Shown here piece by piece: positions 1-7,902 of a stretch of DNA of 64,000 bases. The translations under genes and the position numbers were made by a program. The stretch is from NCBI GenBank assembly GCA_023511725.1, contig JAIMAY010000005.1:1-64000 (forward strand), written 5' to 3'. Each line of letters starts with the position of its first letter. The first letter of the stretch is position 1. Below the pieces are notes generated by a model. It had not been told where the DNA came from. It made no database searches and was given only the letters and a program-made list of their open reading frames with translations. Source of the DNA: Alicyclobacillus sp. GTDB taxonomy: Bacteria > Bacillota > Bacilli > Alicyclobacillales > Alicyclobacillaceae.

Positions 1-356
<356 letters not shown>

Positions 357-587
357 TGGGGGAAGCAGGTCTGCTCGTTATCTGGGGTGTCCCGGGTATA
401 CGCAGCGGTGCGGGCGCGAAAGCGAGCGCATGGCTGCGCATACCCGGGAGCTTGCCGGGAGGCAAGGTACGGTGGCTGAGGTGGACAGCCGAGGCACCGG
501 GGAGATGGGAAAGAGGAGTTGATTGGGATACGCATTGCGGAGCGTTCGCTTTAGCGCCAGCGGAGCGATGCGTATCCCAATCAAGAA
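357..587 (+). other. 23S-5S spacer with two processing stems
   Basis: The spacer contains no gene. It holds two long inverted repeats: 391-406 with 433-448 (15 of 16 pairs) and 519-535 with 568-584 (17 of 17 pairs). Stems of this kind flank mature 23S and 5S in rrn transcripts and are cut by RNase III/Mini-III/M5-type enzymes. The processing role is inferred from position. Confidence 0.75.
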
Positions 588-705
588 GCTTGGTGGTCAT
601 AGCGGAGGGGAAACACGCGTAACCATCCCGAACACGAGCGTTAAGCCCTCCAGCGCCGAGGATACTGGGTGCGGGAGCGCCTGGGAAAGTAGGACGCTGC
701 CAAGC
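588..705 (+). rRNA. rrf: 5S ribosomal RNA
   Basis: About 118 nt long. The 5' strand GCTTGGTGG pairs with the 3' strand ending CTGCCAAGC, forming helix I. The internal block around CCATCCCGAACACG (about 634-647) is the conserved 5S loop B/C sequence. It lies 231 nt after the 23S end and just before an intrinsic terminator, as expected for the last gene of an rrn operon. Ends are accurate to a few nucleotides. Confidence 0.95.
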
Positions 706-714
706 GGGAGAGAG

Positions 715-750
715 AAGGCAAGCATGGCGAGAAGCTGTGCTTGCCTTTTT
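715..750 (+). terminator. rrn operon intrinsic terminator
   Basis: The stem AAGGCAAGCA / TGCTTGCCTT is followed by a T-run. It sits directly after 5S and ends the rRNA transcript. Confidence 0.9.
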
Positions 751-877
751 GTGTTGTGAGCGTGGATGAGCAGGGGCGGTGCCCCTGCTGACCTTTGTGC
801 GGCGGGGTGGCGGTTGCTCGACCTCAGGTGTGGTGCCGCTCACGCGCGGGGCGGATCGCTCGGCGGTACCAATAGCA

Positions 878-940
878 CGGTTTTTCCGCCTTATCCGGCC
901 GGACCGACGCCCGCGTGGCGCCAATAAGGCGGAAAAACCG
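878..940. repeat. 17-bp inverted repeat carrying CCGCCTTAT half-sites
   Basis: The arms at 878-894 and 924-940 are perfectly complementary (17 bp) around a 29-nt GC-rich loop. The arm core CCGCCTTAT recurs in the neighbouring hairpin at 972-1002. It could be a REP-like palindrome or a remnant terminator. No function is assigned. Confidence 0.7.
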
Positions 941-971
941 CGTTATCCCACCGGATCGGCGTCCATACTGC

Positions 972-1002
972 CCCGATAAGACGGAAAACCCGCCTTATCG
1001 GG
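972..1002. terminator. hairpin downstream of udk, possible bidirectional terminator
   Basis: Nine base pairs (972-980 with 994-1002), then one A/C mismatch, three more pairs and a 5-nt loop. The loop strand contains A4 on the plus strand. The hairpin lies 57 nt past the udk stop codon in the udk direction and shares the CCGCCTTATC core with the adjacent inverted repeat. It lacks a clear U-tract, so terminator activity is tentative. Confidence 0.45.
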
Positions 1003-1058
1003 CCAGAGTGGCCAACTCACAGAGGCGCGTACCGTAGGGGCGGCTGCACCGACCGGAG

Positions 1059-1685
1059 TCAATCGGGAACGGCGAGCGCGTCGATGAATTGTGCAACCCG
1101 CGTGGTGAGCAGGCCGATGGCGATGTGATTCTCGCCGCCTTCGGGTATGATGAGGTCGGCGTAGCGTTTCGACGGTTCGACAAAGGCGTCATGCATCGGC
1201 TTCACCGTGCGGAGGTACTGATCACATACGGACTCGACCGTCCGACCGCGCTCCTCGAGGTCACGGCGAAGCCGGCGCAGAAGGCGGACGTCGGGATCAG
1301 TGTCGACAAACACCTTGATGTCCAACTCATCCCGGATACGCGGATCGACAAGCACATGGATACCCTCCACCACCACCACCGGACGCGGAGACACGCGCCG
1401 CGTCTCGGGGAGACGACGGTGGATGGTAAAGTCGTACACAGGGACGTCGATGGTTTGGCCTTGCCGCAACTGTTGAAGGTGGGTAAGGAGCAAATCATTA
1501 TCGAAGGCATCCGGGTGGTCATAATTCAGATGTTGCCGCTCTTCAGGTGACAATTCGGGATGATCCCGGTAGTATGCGTCCTGCGACAGCAGCAGCACCG
1601 ATGCGGTGCCCACTTGTTCCACGATGGCGCGAGCCACCGTGGTCTTTCCGGACCCGGTGCCCCCGGCAATGCCGATGATCAACAT
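1059..1685 (-). CDS. udk: uridine kinase
   Basis: A 208-residue cytosolic P-loop kinase that phosphorylates uridine and cytidine to UMP and CMP in pyrimidine salvage. The protein opens with the Walker A segment GGTGSGKTT (residues 7-15). It continues with the uridine-kinase type YYRDH region and a YDFTIH motif, both typical of the phosphoribulokinase/uridine kinase family. The ATG at 1685 was chosen because the P-loop follows at once and GGGAGG lies upstream. A longer frame running back to 1805 adds only unconserved sequence. The gene has its own sigma-A-like promoter and is divergent from the pseudouridine synthase gene. The length is normal. Confidence 0.95.
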   Translation of the reverse strand: MLIIGIAGGTGSGKTTVARAIVEQVGTASVLLLSQDAYYRDHPELSPEERQHLNYDHPDAFDNDLLLTHLQQLRQGQTIDVPVYDFTIHRRLPETRRVSPRPVVVVEGIHVLVDPRIRDELDIKVFVDTDPDVRLLRRLRRDLEERGRTVESVCDQYLRTVKPMHDAFVEPSKRYADLIIPEGGENHIAIGLLTTRVAQFIDALAVPD

Positions 1686-1717
1686 GCAGATGTTCCTCCC
1701 GTCACGATGACGGGTGG

Positions 1718-1747
1718 AGTATAACGAATTTCTCGGGCGCGTTGCAA
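1718..1747 (-). promoter_or_regulatory. sigma-A-type promoter for udk
   Basis: On the minus strand, -35 TTGCAA (1742-1747) and -10 TATACT (1718-1723) are separated by 18 bp. The predicted start gives a leader of about 25 nt before the udk ATG. Confidence 0.7.
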
Positions 1748-1861
1748 GCGAACGGCCGATCACGGTCGTGTACGCGAGCAAGGGACGAGCCTCCGCCCAC
1801 CTCACCGGCGGGTATACGCGTCCACATCGTCCACATCACGAAGAGATCAGGTGATCCATCG

Positions 1862-2839
1862 ATGGTTGAACTCACGATTGGCAGTGCCGAAGCCGGGAAG
1901 CGGCTTGTGCGCTGGATGCGACAGATGTTGCCGGGGGTACCGCTGTCCGGGATTCACATGATGATCCGAAAGGGGCGGGTCAAGGTCAACGGCCGCCGGG
2001 GAAAGCCGGACATGGTGCTGGGAGAAGGAGACACCGTGCGGCTGTATATGTCTGCGGAGGAGTTCTCGGAGGTCAGCAGGTCTCCGAAAAAGTTTGCCGG
2101 CGTCTCGACCGATCTCGACGTGGTGCACGAGGATGACGACATGATCATCGTGAATAAGCCTGCGGGCCTGCTCGTGCACGGCGCCCCAGGGGAATACAAG
2201 GACACGCTCGCGAGCCGGGTTCTCGCGTATCTGCACCACCGGGGTGAATTGCCGCCTTTGTCGGCGTTCACGCCCGGCCCGGTCCACCGCTTGGATAGAA
2301 ACACCAGTGGTCTAGTCGTGTTTGCCAAGCATGCCGAAGCGGCCAGGCGGCTGTCGAGCGCCATGAAGGACCACACCATCCGCAAAGGCTACGCCACGCT
2401 TGTGTGCGGGGATTGCCCACCGTCCGGTGCAATTCGGGCGCACTTGGAGCGCGATCCCGCGGGCGTCCGCACCCTCGTGCGCGACACGGGCAAGGCCGCC
2501 GAGACACTCTACCGGACTGTGATGCGCTCGGATCACACAAGTCTTGTGTGGGTGCGATTGGTCAGCGGTCGTACGCACCAGATTCGTGCGCACTTCGCCC
2601 ATGTCGGGCATCCGCTGGTCGGGGACTTCAAGTACGGTGGACCCGCGGCTCTGAGACCGTTGCGCAAAGGGGCTGGCGCTGCAGCCCACCACTGGCTCCA
2701 CGCCGGGCGTCTCGAATTTCCGGATGGGCGTTGCTTTCAAGCACCATTGCCGAGCGCATTTCTGGCGCTGCTACGGCAGCTCGGCTACGACCTCGGCGAG
2801 GTGCAGCGCAGATACGAGGGCCCCACCGCCTGGCCATGA
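1862..2839 (+). CDS. RluA-family 23S rRNA/tRNA pseudouridine synthase
   Basis: A 325-residue enzyme that isomerises specific uridines in RNA to pseudouridine. The N-terminal ~70 residues form an S4-like RNA-binding domain (VKVNGR region). The catalytic domain carries the family signature HRLDRNTSGL (about residue 142), in which the Asp is the nucleophile. A second conserved block, SGRTHQIRAHF, lies about 100 residues further on. The ATG at 1862 has AGGTGA 8 nt upstream, and the upstream in-frame extension is not conserved. The subfamily (RluD-, YjbO- or YhcT-like) cannot be fixed by eye, so no symbol is given. Confidence 0.92.
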   Translation: MVELTIGSAEAGKRLVRWMRQMLPGVPLSGIHMMIRKGRVKVNGRRGKPDMVLGEGDTVRLYMSAEEFSEVSRSPKKFAGVSTDLDVVHEDDDMIIVNKPAGLLVHGAPGEYKDTLASRVLAYLHHRGELPPLSAFTPGPVHRLDRNTSGLVVFAKHAEAARRLSSAMKDHTIRKGYATLVCGDCPPSGAIRAHLERDPAGVRTLVRDTGKAAETLYRTVMRSDHTSLVWVRLVSGRTHQIRAHFAHVGHPLVGDFKYGGPAALRPLRKGAGAAAHHWLHAGRLEFPDGRCFQAPLPSAFLALLRQLGYDLGEVQRRYEGPTAWP

Positions 2840-2876
2840 TTCCATGATGCCAGGGTTGCGGTCGCGCATGGGTCGC

Positions 2877-3299
2877 TCAACCCTCGGTGCTCGCCGCGAC
2901 CGCCTGCTGCCGAATGACGTCAGGTACGCGGACCTTCCGACGCGTCTCGGGGTCCACGGTGACCAGCACTACTTCTGCATCGATGACGCGTTCGCCGTGC
3001 TGGTTGTCGATATACTGGCGCATCACGAAGCTCGTGTTGCCCACCCGTTCAACGACGGTCACGATGGTCAATCGATCATTCTGAAACGCTTCCCTGCGGT
3101 AGTCGACGCTGATGTGGACCACGACGGTGAGGAAGCCCATGCGCTTCAGCGTCTCATAGTCCAGCCCGAGCCGCTCATACCAGTCCTCGCGACCCCATTC
3201 GAGGTACTCGAGATACTTGGCATTGTTGACATGCCCATTCACGTCGATCTCGGTGGAACGCACGAGTATCTCAATCTGCGACTGCAGCGGCACAAGCAT
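2877..3299 (-). CDS. acyl-CoA thioesterase, 4HBT/YbgC-type hot-dog protein
   Basis: A 140-residue single hot-dog-fold protein. The segment VRSTEIDVNGHVNNAKYLEY (residues 13-32) is the 4-hydroxybenzoyl-CoA thioesterase family signature, with the Asp-x-x-x-His-Val-Asn pattern that forms the active site. Members hydrolyse acyl-CoA or acyl-ACP thioesters, and the substrate here is unknown. It is convergent with the preceding RluA-family gene (37 nt apart). The start has AAGGAGAG just upstream on the minus strand. It is a different subfamily from the YkhA-type thioesterase at 5080. Confidence 0.9.
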   Translation of the reverse strand: MLVPLQSQIEILVRSTEIDVNGHVNNAKYLEYLEWGREDWYERLGLDYETLKRMGFLTVVVHISVDYRREAFQNDRLTIVTVVERVGNTSFVMRQYIDNQHGERVIDAEVVLVTVDPETRRKVRVPDVIRQQAVAASTEG

Positions 3300-3637
3300 C
3301 TCTCCTTCATGGGGATTGACGTGCGGTATGACCAGAATACCACAACAAGCGCAAACGTTGCGGGAATCGGACGAGACGGTGGCTCATAGGGTAGTGATGA
3401 AGCGATCACCGACAGAGCGCGCGCAAACCCGGTGAGCTTCAGGTGATGTACGGGAGACATCGCACAACGCACAGCAGCGTGTCCTGAACCGGGACCTTCC
3501 GGTTCCCATCCTTCACTTCATGCATGAGGAGGGTCGTGGAGCTTTCAATCGGCCGTTGGGCCGACGATAGGGCGTGCCGCCTCCGAGCGGAAACGCAGTG
3601 AAGACGTGAACGTTGAATGTGCTGTTGTCGCGTACAG
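3300..3637. other. gene-poor interval with hairpins; possible small RNA region
   Basis: No convincing protein gene is present in about 340 bases. The plus strand contains short stems (for example GAACCGG/CCGGTTC near 3488-3507, and TCGGCC/GGCCGA near 3549-3564). It runs into a clear rho-independent terminator at 3638-3668, even though no gene precedes that terminator on the same strand. This is the layout expected of a small non-coding RNA or a long-lost gene. I found no good sigma-A promoter and do not recognise a known RNA family. Confidence 0.35.
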
Positions 3638-3668
3638 CGGGGCCCGCAAGGGCCCCCGTTTTGTTTTC
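3638..3668 (+). terminator. intrinsic terminator without an upstream gene
   Basis: The stem GGGGCCC (3639-3645) / GGGCCCC (3650-3656) encloses a GCAA tetraloop and is followed by CGTTTTGTTTT. The orientation is plus, while the nearest upstream gene is on the minus strand. It therefore ends an unannotated transcript, or insulates the peptidase gene downstream. Confidence 0.75.
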
Positions 3669-3746
3669 CGCATGCCGCTTCGAATAGCGCGCCTCTGGGG
3701 TGGAGAGGGTAAGACCGAATCCATGAACCGCCACGGGGGTGAACTT

Positions 3747-4760
3747 ATGAAGCGGATCGGGGCCCTTGTACTCATGGGGGTATGCTGGCTCGCCCTGCTC
3801 TCCCCATCGGTTTCGGCCGCGCAGGTACGGCGTGCCACGAGCGCGCAACCGCCCTCCGCGCAACAGCCCCTCATCCCCATTTACAAGTGGTGTGAGCAGC
3901 AGTACGAGGTCCCGTGGACCTTGCTGGCGGCCATTGATCGCTATGCGGAACTGACCAAGCCGAAGGACGTTCGGGCGGCCGCGCCGTATTACGGGTTTGC
4001 CTTCCAGCGCAGCGCATGGGCGGGAATGGACAACCCCAATCCGGACGACATCCATCCGCTGACCATCCGAATCTTCCGGGGCATTGGGGCCGATGGGGAC
4101 CATGATGGTGTGGCTGCACCCTGGGACCCGTGGGATCGGATTCCGGTGCTGGCACGCTGGATTGACGAGGAGTCCGGGGAGGACGACGCGGAGACGGCCG
4201 TGTGGACCCTGTTTCAGGACCCGGTCGCGACCGAGCGCGTATTCGCGTTTCAGCGCATCTTCGACCGGTGGGGGCTTGATCCGGAGGGGCACTGTTTCCC
4301 CGTGTCCAAACGTTACAACTATAGCCTGAAGGCCACGTTTGGCGCGGCCCGGAGTTGGGGCGGTCGACGCATTCACGAAGGCGTGGATATTTTCGCGGGG
4401 TATGGTACACCCGTGTTGGCGTGTGCTTACGGCTACGTGGAACTGATGGGATGGAACCGCTATGGCGGGTGGCGCATCGGCATTCGCGACGCCAACAATT
4501 ACTATTATTACTACGCTCATCTGTCCAGCTTTGCCAAGGGTTTGAAACCGGGCGCTCTCGTCCAGCCCGGCCAGGTGATCGGCTACGTCGGTAGCAGCGG
4601 CTACGGTCCACCGGGCACGAGCGGGAAGTTTCCGCCGCACCTGCACTTCGGTATCTACAGAGACACCGGGCGTCACGAGTGGGCATTCGATCCCGCCCCA
4701 CTGTTGCGACAGTGGCAACGCCTGCCACAGAAAATCACACTCCCCGGCTCGAACGCCTGA
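3747..4760 (+). CDS. secreted M23 metallopeptidase, LytH-like cell-wall endopeptidase
   Basis: A 337-residue exported zinc peptidase. The start at 3747 has GGGGGTGA just upstream and gives a classic signal peptide (MKRIG, hydrophobic core, then VSAAQ near residue 25). The N-terminal domain contains VPWTLLAAIDRYAE, a pattern seen in LytH/YunA-type sporulation L-Ala-D-Glu endopeptidases. The C-terminal M23 domain has the zinc ligands H-x3-D (HEGVD) and HLHFG. M23 enzymes cut peptidoglycan stem peptides outside the membrane. The LytH assignment rests on the N-terminal domain and is moderate; the M23 assignment is firm. An ATG at 3723 is a possible longer start. Confidence 0.85.
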   Translation: MKRIGALVLMGVCWLALLSPSVSAAQVRRATSAQPPSAQQPLIPIYKWCEQQYEVPWTLLAAIDRYAELTKPKDVRAAAPYYGFAFQRSAWAGMDNPNPDDIHPLTIRIFRGIGADGDHDGVAAPWDPWDRIPVLARWIDEESGEDDAETAVWTLFQDPVATERVFAFQRIFDRWGLDPEGHCFPVSKRYNYSLKATFGAARSWGGRRIHEGVDIFAGYGTPVLACAYGYVELMGWNRYGGWRIGIRDANNYYYYYAHLSSFAKGLKPGALVQPGQVIGYVGSSGYGPPGTSGKFPPHLHFGIYRDTGRHEWAFDPAPLLRQWQRLPQKITLPGSNA

Positions 4761-4774
4761 GCCGGGGCTTTTTT
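4742..4774 (+). terminator. intrinsic terminator overlapping the peptidase stop codon
   Basis: The 9-bp stem CCCCGGCTC (4742-4750) / GAGCCGGGG (4759-4767) is followed by CTTTTTT. The last codons and the TGA of the M23 peptidase gene lie inside the hairpin, so the transcript ends almost immediately after translation. Confidence 0.9.
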
Positions 4775-4830
4775 GGTTGCAACCCGGAAACCGTAACCGT
4801 ACAATGGGGACGGATTTCCCGGGGGAGGGG

Positions 4831-5067
4831 ATGCCCGTGACGGTGCGCGTCGGACTGTTTTTGGCGTTGGCGGCCGTGATCGAATGCTTGGGATTGGTCG
4901 GTTTGCGTTACCCGCTCTGGCATGCCATCGCCATCGTCGTTGCACTGGTGCTCATCGCCGTGTCGCTGGCGGTGGCCATTCGCCGTTGGCGCATTCAGGC
5001 TCGTCTCAATCCTGCACCGGTCGTTCGTGTGCAACCGGTGCGGAAACGTCATTGGCACTGGTGGTAA
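4831..5067 (+). CDS. small two-span membrane protein, unknown function
   Basis: About 78 residues. I do not recognise it. Two hydrophobic helices (about residues 5-25 and 30-52) are followed by a short tail rich in Arg, His and Trp (ending KRHWHWW), so it is probably a hairpin membrane protein with a cytosolic basic tail. GGGGGAGGGG lies directly before the ATG at 4831. GTG codons at 4837 and 4843 have better Shine-Dalgarno spacing and may be the true start. It ends 12 nt before the YkhA-type thioesterase gene and is probably co-transcribed with it. Confidence 0.6.
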   Translation: MPVTVRVGLFLALAAVIECLGLVGLRYPLWHAIAIVVALVLIAVSLAVAIRRWRIQARLNPAPVVRVQPVRKRHWHWW

Positions 5068-5079
5068 GGGAGGAAGCTC

Positions 5080-5565
5080 ATGGAAGGCAAGCCGGTTCGC
5101 CTGTCTCGAACGGTGATGACGGATCTCGTCCTACCGCCTGATACGAACAATCTCGGCACCATGTTCGGTGGGCGTGTCATGGCGTATGTCGATAAGATCG
5201 CCAGCATCGCGTGCATGCGGCATGCGCGCCGGCCGGTGGTCACGGCGTCGAGTGACAGCCTGGATTTCCTTGCGCCCATCAAAGTCGGTGAAGCCATCCG
5301 GCTGGAAGCCTTCGTGACCTGGACGCATCGCACCTCGATGGAGGTGTTCGTGAAGATTGAGTCCGAAGACCTCATGACGGGGGAAGTGCGACTGACCGGA
5401 ACGTCCTACCTCACCTTCGTGGCGCTCGGGCCGGACGGCAAGCCTGTACCTGTTCCCCCCGTCATCCCTGAAACCGATGAGGAGCGCTGGCACTATGACA
5501 CCGCCCCGGCGCGATACGCGATGCGCCGGCAGCGCAAGATGGAGCGAATGAACCGTTATGAGTGA
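5080..5565 (+). CDS. YkhA-type acyl-CoA thioesterase
   Basis: A 161-residue hot-dog-domain acyl-CoA hydrolase of the BACH/YkhA/YciA group. LPPDTNNLGTMFGGRVMAYV (residues 19-38) is the conserved segment holding the catalytic Asn/Asp loop and helix. These cytosolic enzymes release free fatty acids from medium- to long-chain acyl-CoA. The start has GGGAGGAAG at ideal spacing. The gene overlaps the asparaginase gene by 8 nt, so the two are translationally coupled, although a metabolic link is not obvious. Confidence 0.92.
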   Translation: MEGKPVRLSRTVMTDLVLPPDTNNLGTMFGGRVMAYVDKIASIACMRHARRPVVTASSDSLDFLAPIKVGEAIRLEAFVTWTHRTSMEVFVKIESEDLMTGEVRLTGTSYLTFVALGPDGKPVPVPPVIPETDEERWHYDTAPARYAMRRQRKMERMNRYE

Positions 5566-6568
5566 ACTGTTGGTGGAAGTGACCCGCGGGCCGCTGGTGG
5601 AGAGTCGTCACTTTGGGGACATTGCCGTGGTGGATCGGGAAGGGCGGCTGCTGGGGGCCGTGGGTGATCCGCACCGCCTGACCTACGCGCGTTCGGCCGC
5701 CAAGCCGTTTCAGGCCATCCCGCTCATCGAGTCGGGCGCCGCGGACGCGTTCGGTTTGACCTCGCAGGAAATTGCGGTCGCCTGCGCATCGCACAGCGGC
5801 GAGGAGATCCATGAGGACACGGTGTCGCGGTTGTTGGCCAAGGCGGGTGTGGACGAGGGGTGTCTGCGCTGCGGCGTGCACGCCCCGTACCATGCGGCCA
5901 GCCATGAGGCACTGCTGCGGGCCGGGAAGCAGGTGCGTGCCATCCACAACAATTGCTCAGGCAAGCATGCTGGCATGCTGGCGTTGGCCAAATATCTGGG
6001 GGCGGACCTGGAGACGTATCTGGACCCTGACCACCCGGTCCAGCGCAGGATTTTTGAAACTATCTCGACACTTGCCGGTATCCGCCAAGAGGATATCGTT
6101 CGAGCGGTGGATGGCTGCAGCGCTCCCGTGTTTGGGTTGCCCTTGGACCGCATTGCGCTGATGTACGCGAAGCTGGCGAGCGCATCTGGACCGTCGCCCC
6201 TGGAACAAGCGATGATACGGATCTATGACGCGATGTCCGCACATCCTCAGCTCGTGGCTGGAACTGACCGTTTCTGCACGGCCCTCATCCAAGCGGGCGG
6301 AGGGCGTTGGATTGGGAAGGCAGGTGCCGAAGGCGTATACGGCGTGGCCATCCGGACGCTGGGCGTCGGCATTGCCGTGAAAGTCGACGACGGGAATGCA
6401 CGAGCCGCATATCCGGCGGTCGTGGAAGTGTTGAGCCAGTTGGGTGCGCTCACCGCGGCCGACCACGCGTCTCTTGAAAGCTTCTGGCATCCGGTGCTCC
6501 GCAATCATCAAGCCAAAGAGGTGGGGCGGATCCAGCCGCGCTTTGCGCTGAGATCCGCTCCCGCTTGA
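5558..6568 (+). CDS. asparaginase, Rhizobium etli AnsA-type (Asparaginase_II family)
   Basis: A 336-residue protein of the asparaginase II family (PF06089 type), unrelated in fold to E. coli AnsA/AnsB. Family motifs seen are the early TRGPLVESRH, the YARSAAKPFQA segment, the central HNNCSGKHAGML motif (about residues 130-141) and DGCSAPVFGLP. The expected reaction is L-asparagine to aspartate plus ammonia; some homologues may have other amide substrates. It starts inside the 3' end of the thioesterase gene, and its TGA overlaps a TTG that may start the next gene. Confidence 0.9.
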   Translation: MSELLVEVTRGPLVESRHFGDIAVVDREGRLLGAVGDPHRLTYARSAAKPFQAIPLIESGAADAFGLTSQEIAVACASHSGEEIHEDTVSRLLAKAGVDEGCLRCGVHAPYHAASHEALLRAGKQVRAIHNNCSGKHAGMLALAKYLGADLETYLDPDHPVQRRIFETISTLAGIRQEDIVRAVDGCSAPVFGLPLDRIALMYAKLASASGPSPLEQAMIRIYDAMSAHPQLVAGTDRFCTALIQAGGGRWIGKAGAEGVYGVAIRTLGVGIAVKVDDGNARAAYPAVVEVLSQLGALTAADHASLESFWHPVLRNHQAKEVGRIQPRFALRSAPA

Positions 6569-7902
6569 CCCTCGAAGAGATGCAAACGTGGAACGAGGTG
6601 AATGCCTTGCCGCAAGCGATGGCCGCGTCCGGCAGACCTTCGGATGTCGTGACGCGCGTGGGGACATGGGTTGGACATGCGCTCGTGTGGTTTCCCGTGA
6701 TCGACTACACGTTGCGGCACGGCCCTTGGCATATCGTTGGTGTCGTGTGGGACAAGCTGGTGCTGCTCATCCTCATCATCTTGGCCGGTATACGGTATGC
6801 AAGGGGTTACCGGCCTCCGGGCAGCACTTGGCGTTCCATCGCGGTCGTCCTGGTACTGTACCTGCTGGCCCGCATGTTCGCCGGAATCCAGCAACCTCTG
6901 ATTTCGTTTCAAGGGTTCCGGAACGACGTGTACTACCTGATTTTCGCGCTCCTTTTGCCCTACGTGCTGGAGGCGGAACAGGCGCCGAAGCTTCTGTACT
7001 CCGGCGCTGTGTGCGCCTCTCTGATTGGGGTCGACGGTGTCTATCAGTATGTGGCGGCCGTTCCCATCCCCAGTGGCTGGGTGGACGTCTCGGAGCATGT
7101 GCGTACACGCGTCTTCTCGGTGATTCAGAGTCCGAATGAGCTTGGCGCGTACATGGCTTTGACGCTGCCGCTGGTCGCTGGCATGATGGTGTACGAACGA
7201 CATCGCGTTCGCCGCCTGCTGCTCGCGGTGGGAACCGTGTGTTGTCTGGCGGCGTTTGTGTTCAGCAACACCCGCGGAGCGTGGATGGCGTTTTTTGCGG
7301 CGGCGGTGCTCGTCGCCATCATTTTCGAGCGTCGCCTGTTGCTGTTGCTTGTGATCATCGTGGCTGTGGCTTTGCTGCTGCCGCCGGTCCATCATCGCCT
7401 GAGCAATCTCTTTTCGCCCGTCTACTGGACCAAGTCCGCCGTCCAGGGAGGGCGGTTGGACAAGTGGGCGACCGCGTTTAACGTCATGTTGAGTGAGCCC
7501 CTGTGGGGAGCAGGGCTTGGCCAGTACGGAGGGGCTGTGGCGTCGACTTATCTGGGCGGGGCCTATTCCGACAACTATTACGCGAAGACGGTCGGTGAGG
7601 CCGGTATTGTCGGGTTGACGCTGCTCCTGGCCACGCATTTGGCGCTGATCCGCGACGTGATCCGTGACACCATCTTTCCCGCGCATGGCCGCTTGCGCTG
7701 GGCACGCCTAGGCGTGGTGACTGGATTGATTGCGGTGATCTGCCACAACGCCGTCGAAAACGTGTTTGAATACGGTCCCATGGCCATCTCGTACTTTACC
7801 TACGCCACCCTCGTCCTATGCTGGGCCACCTCGTCAGCGACCTCGCAGCGTCAGGAGCACGCGATGGAAGTTGAGGCCGCGGAGAGGGGGGACCTCGCGT
7901 GA
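6565..7902 (+). CDS. O-antigen ligase / Wzy-type polysaccharide polymerase family membrane protein
   Basis: About 445 residues with roughly ten membrane spans. The central region (NELGAYMALTLPLVAGM, then FSNTRGAWMAFFAA) matches the Wzy_C/O-antigen-ligase core. A long periplasm-side-type loop with a GAGLGQYGG segment follows before the last spans. Members polymerise or transfer lipid-linked glycans. In a Gram-positive host the product would be a cell-wall or capsular glycan, or a protein glycan. The start is uncertain: TTG 6565 overlaps the asparaginase stop, ATG 6580 is next, and TTG 6607 has the best-spaced GAGGTGA. The stop overlaps the start of the 800-residue membrane protein gene. Confidence 0.8.
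   Translation: MTLEEMQTWNEVNALPQAMAASGRPSDVVTRVGTWVGHALVWFPVIDYTLRHGPWHIVGVVWDKLVLLILIILAGIRYARGYRPPGSTWRSIAVVLVLYLLARMFAGIQQPLISFQGFRNDVYYLIFALLLPYVLEAEQAPKLLYSGAVCASLIGVDGVYQYVAAVPIPSGWVDVSEHVRTRVFSVIQSPNELGAYMALTLPLVAGMMVYERHRVRRLLLAVGTVCCLAAFVFSNTRGAWMAFFAAAVLVAIIFERRLLLLLVIIVAVALLLPPVHHRLSNLFSPVYWTKSAVQGGRLDKWATAFNVMLSEPLWGAGLGQYGGAVASTYLGGAYSDNYYAKTVGEAGIVGLTLLLATHLALIRDVIRDTIFPAHGRLRWARLGVVTGLIAVICHNAVENVFEYGPMAISYFTYATLVLCWATSSATSQRQEHAMEVEAAERGDLA

Larger units (their letters stand above)
751..1058. other. gene-free interval between rrn operon and udk
   Basis: There is no credible coding sequence here. The interval separates the plus-strand rRNA operon from the minus-strand udk gene. 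Its only recognisable contents are the two related palindromes listed separately (878-940 and 972-1002). The short reading frames crossing it show no conserved motif. Confidence 0.6.

Noticed and set aside
706-1058. tRNA genes after the rRNA operon
   Set aside because: No sequence with a GGTTCRA-type T-loop and matching acceptor stem is present; the interval holds only palindromes.
1686-1805. 40-residue N-terminal extension of udk
   Set aside because: It covers the udk promoter, is unconserved, and the P-loop normally starts within the first residues.
3513-4718. 401-residue minus-strand frame opposite the M23 peptidase gene
   Set aside because: Antisense shadow of a high-GC gene, with no recognisable family and no ribosome-binding site.
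6508-7686. 392-residue minus-strand frame opposite the Wzy-like gene
   Set aside because: His/Gln/Arg-rich composition typical of an antisense frame; the plus strand clearly encodes membrane helices.
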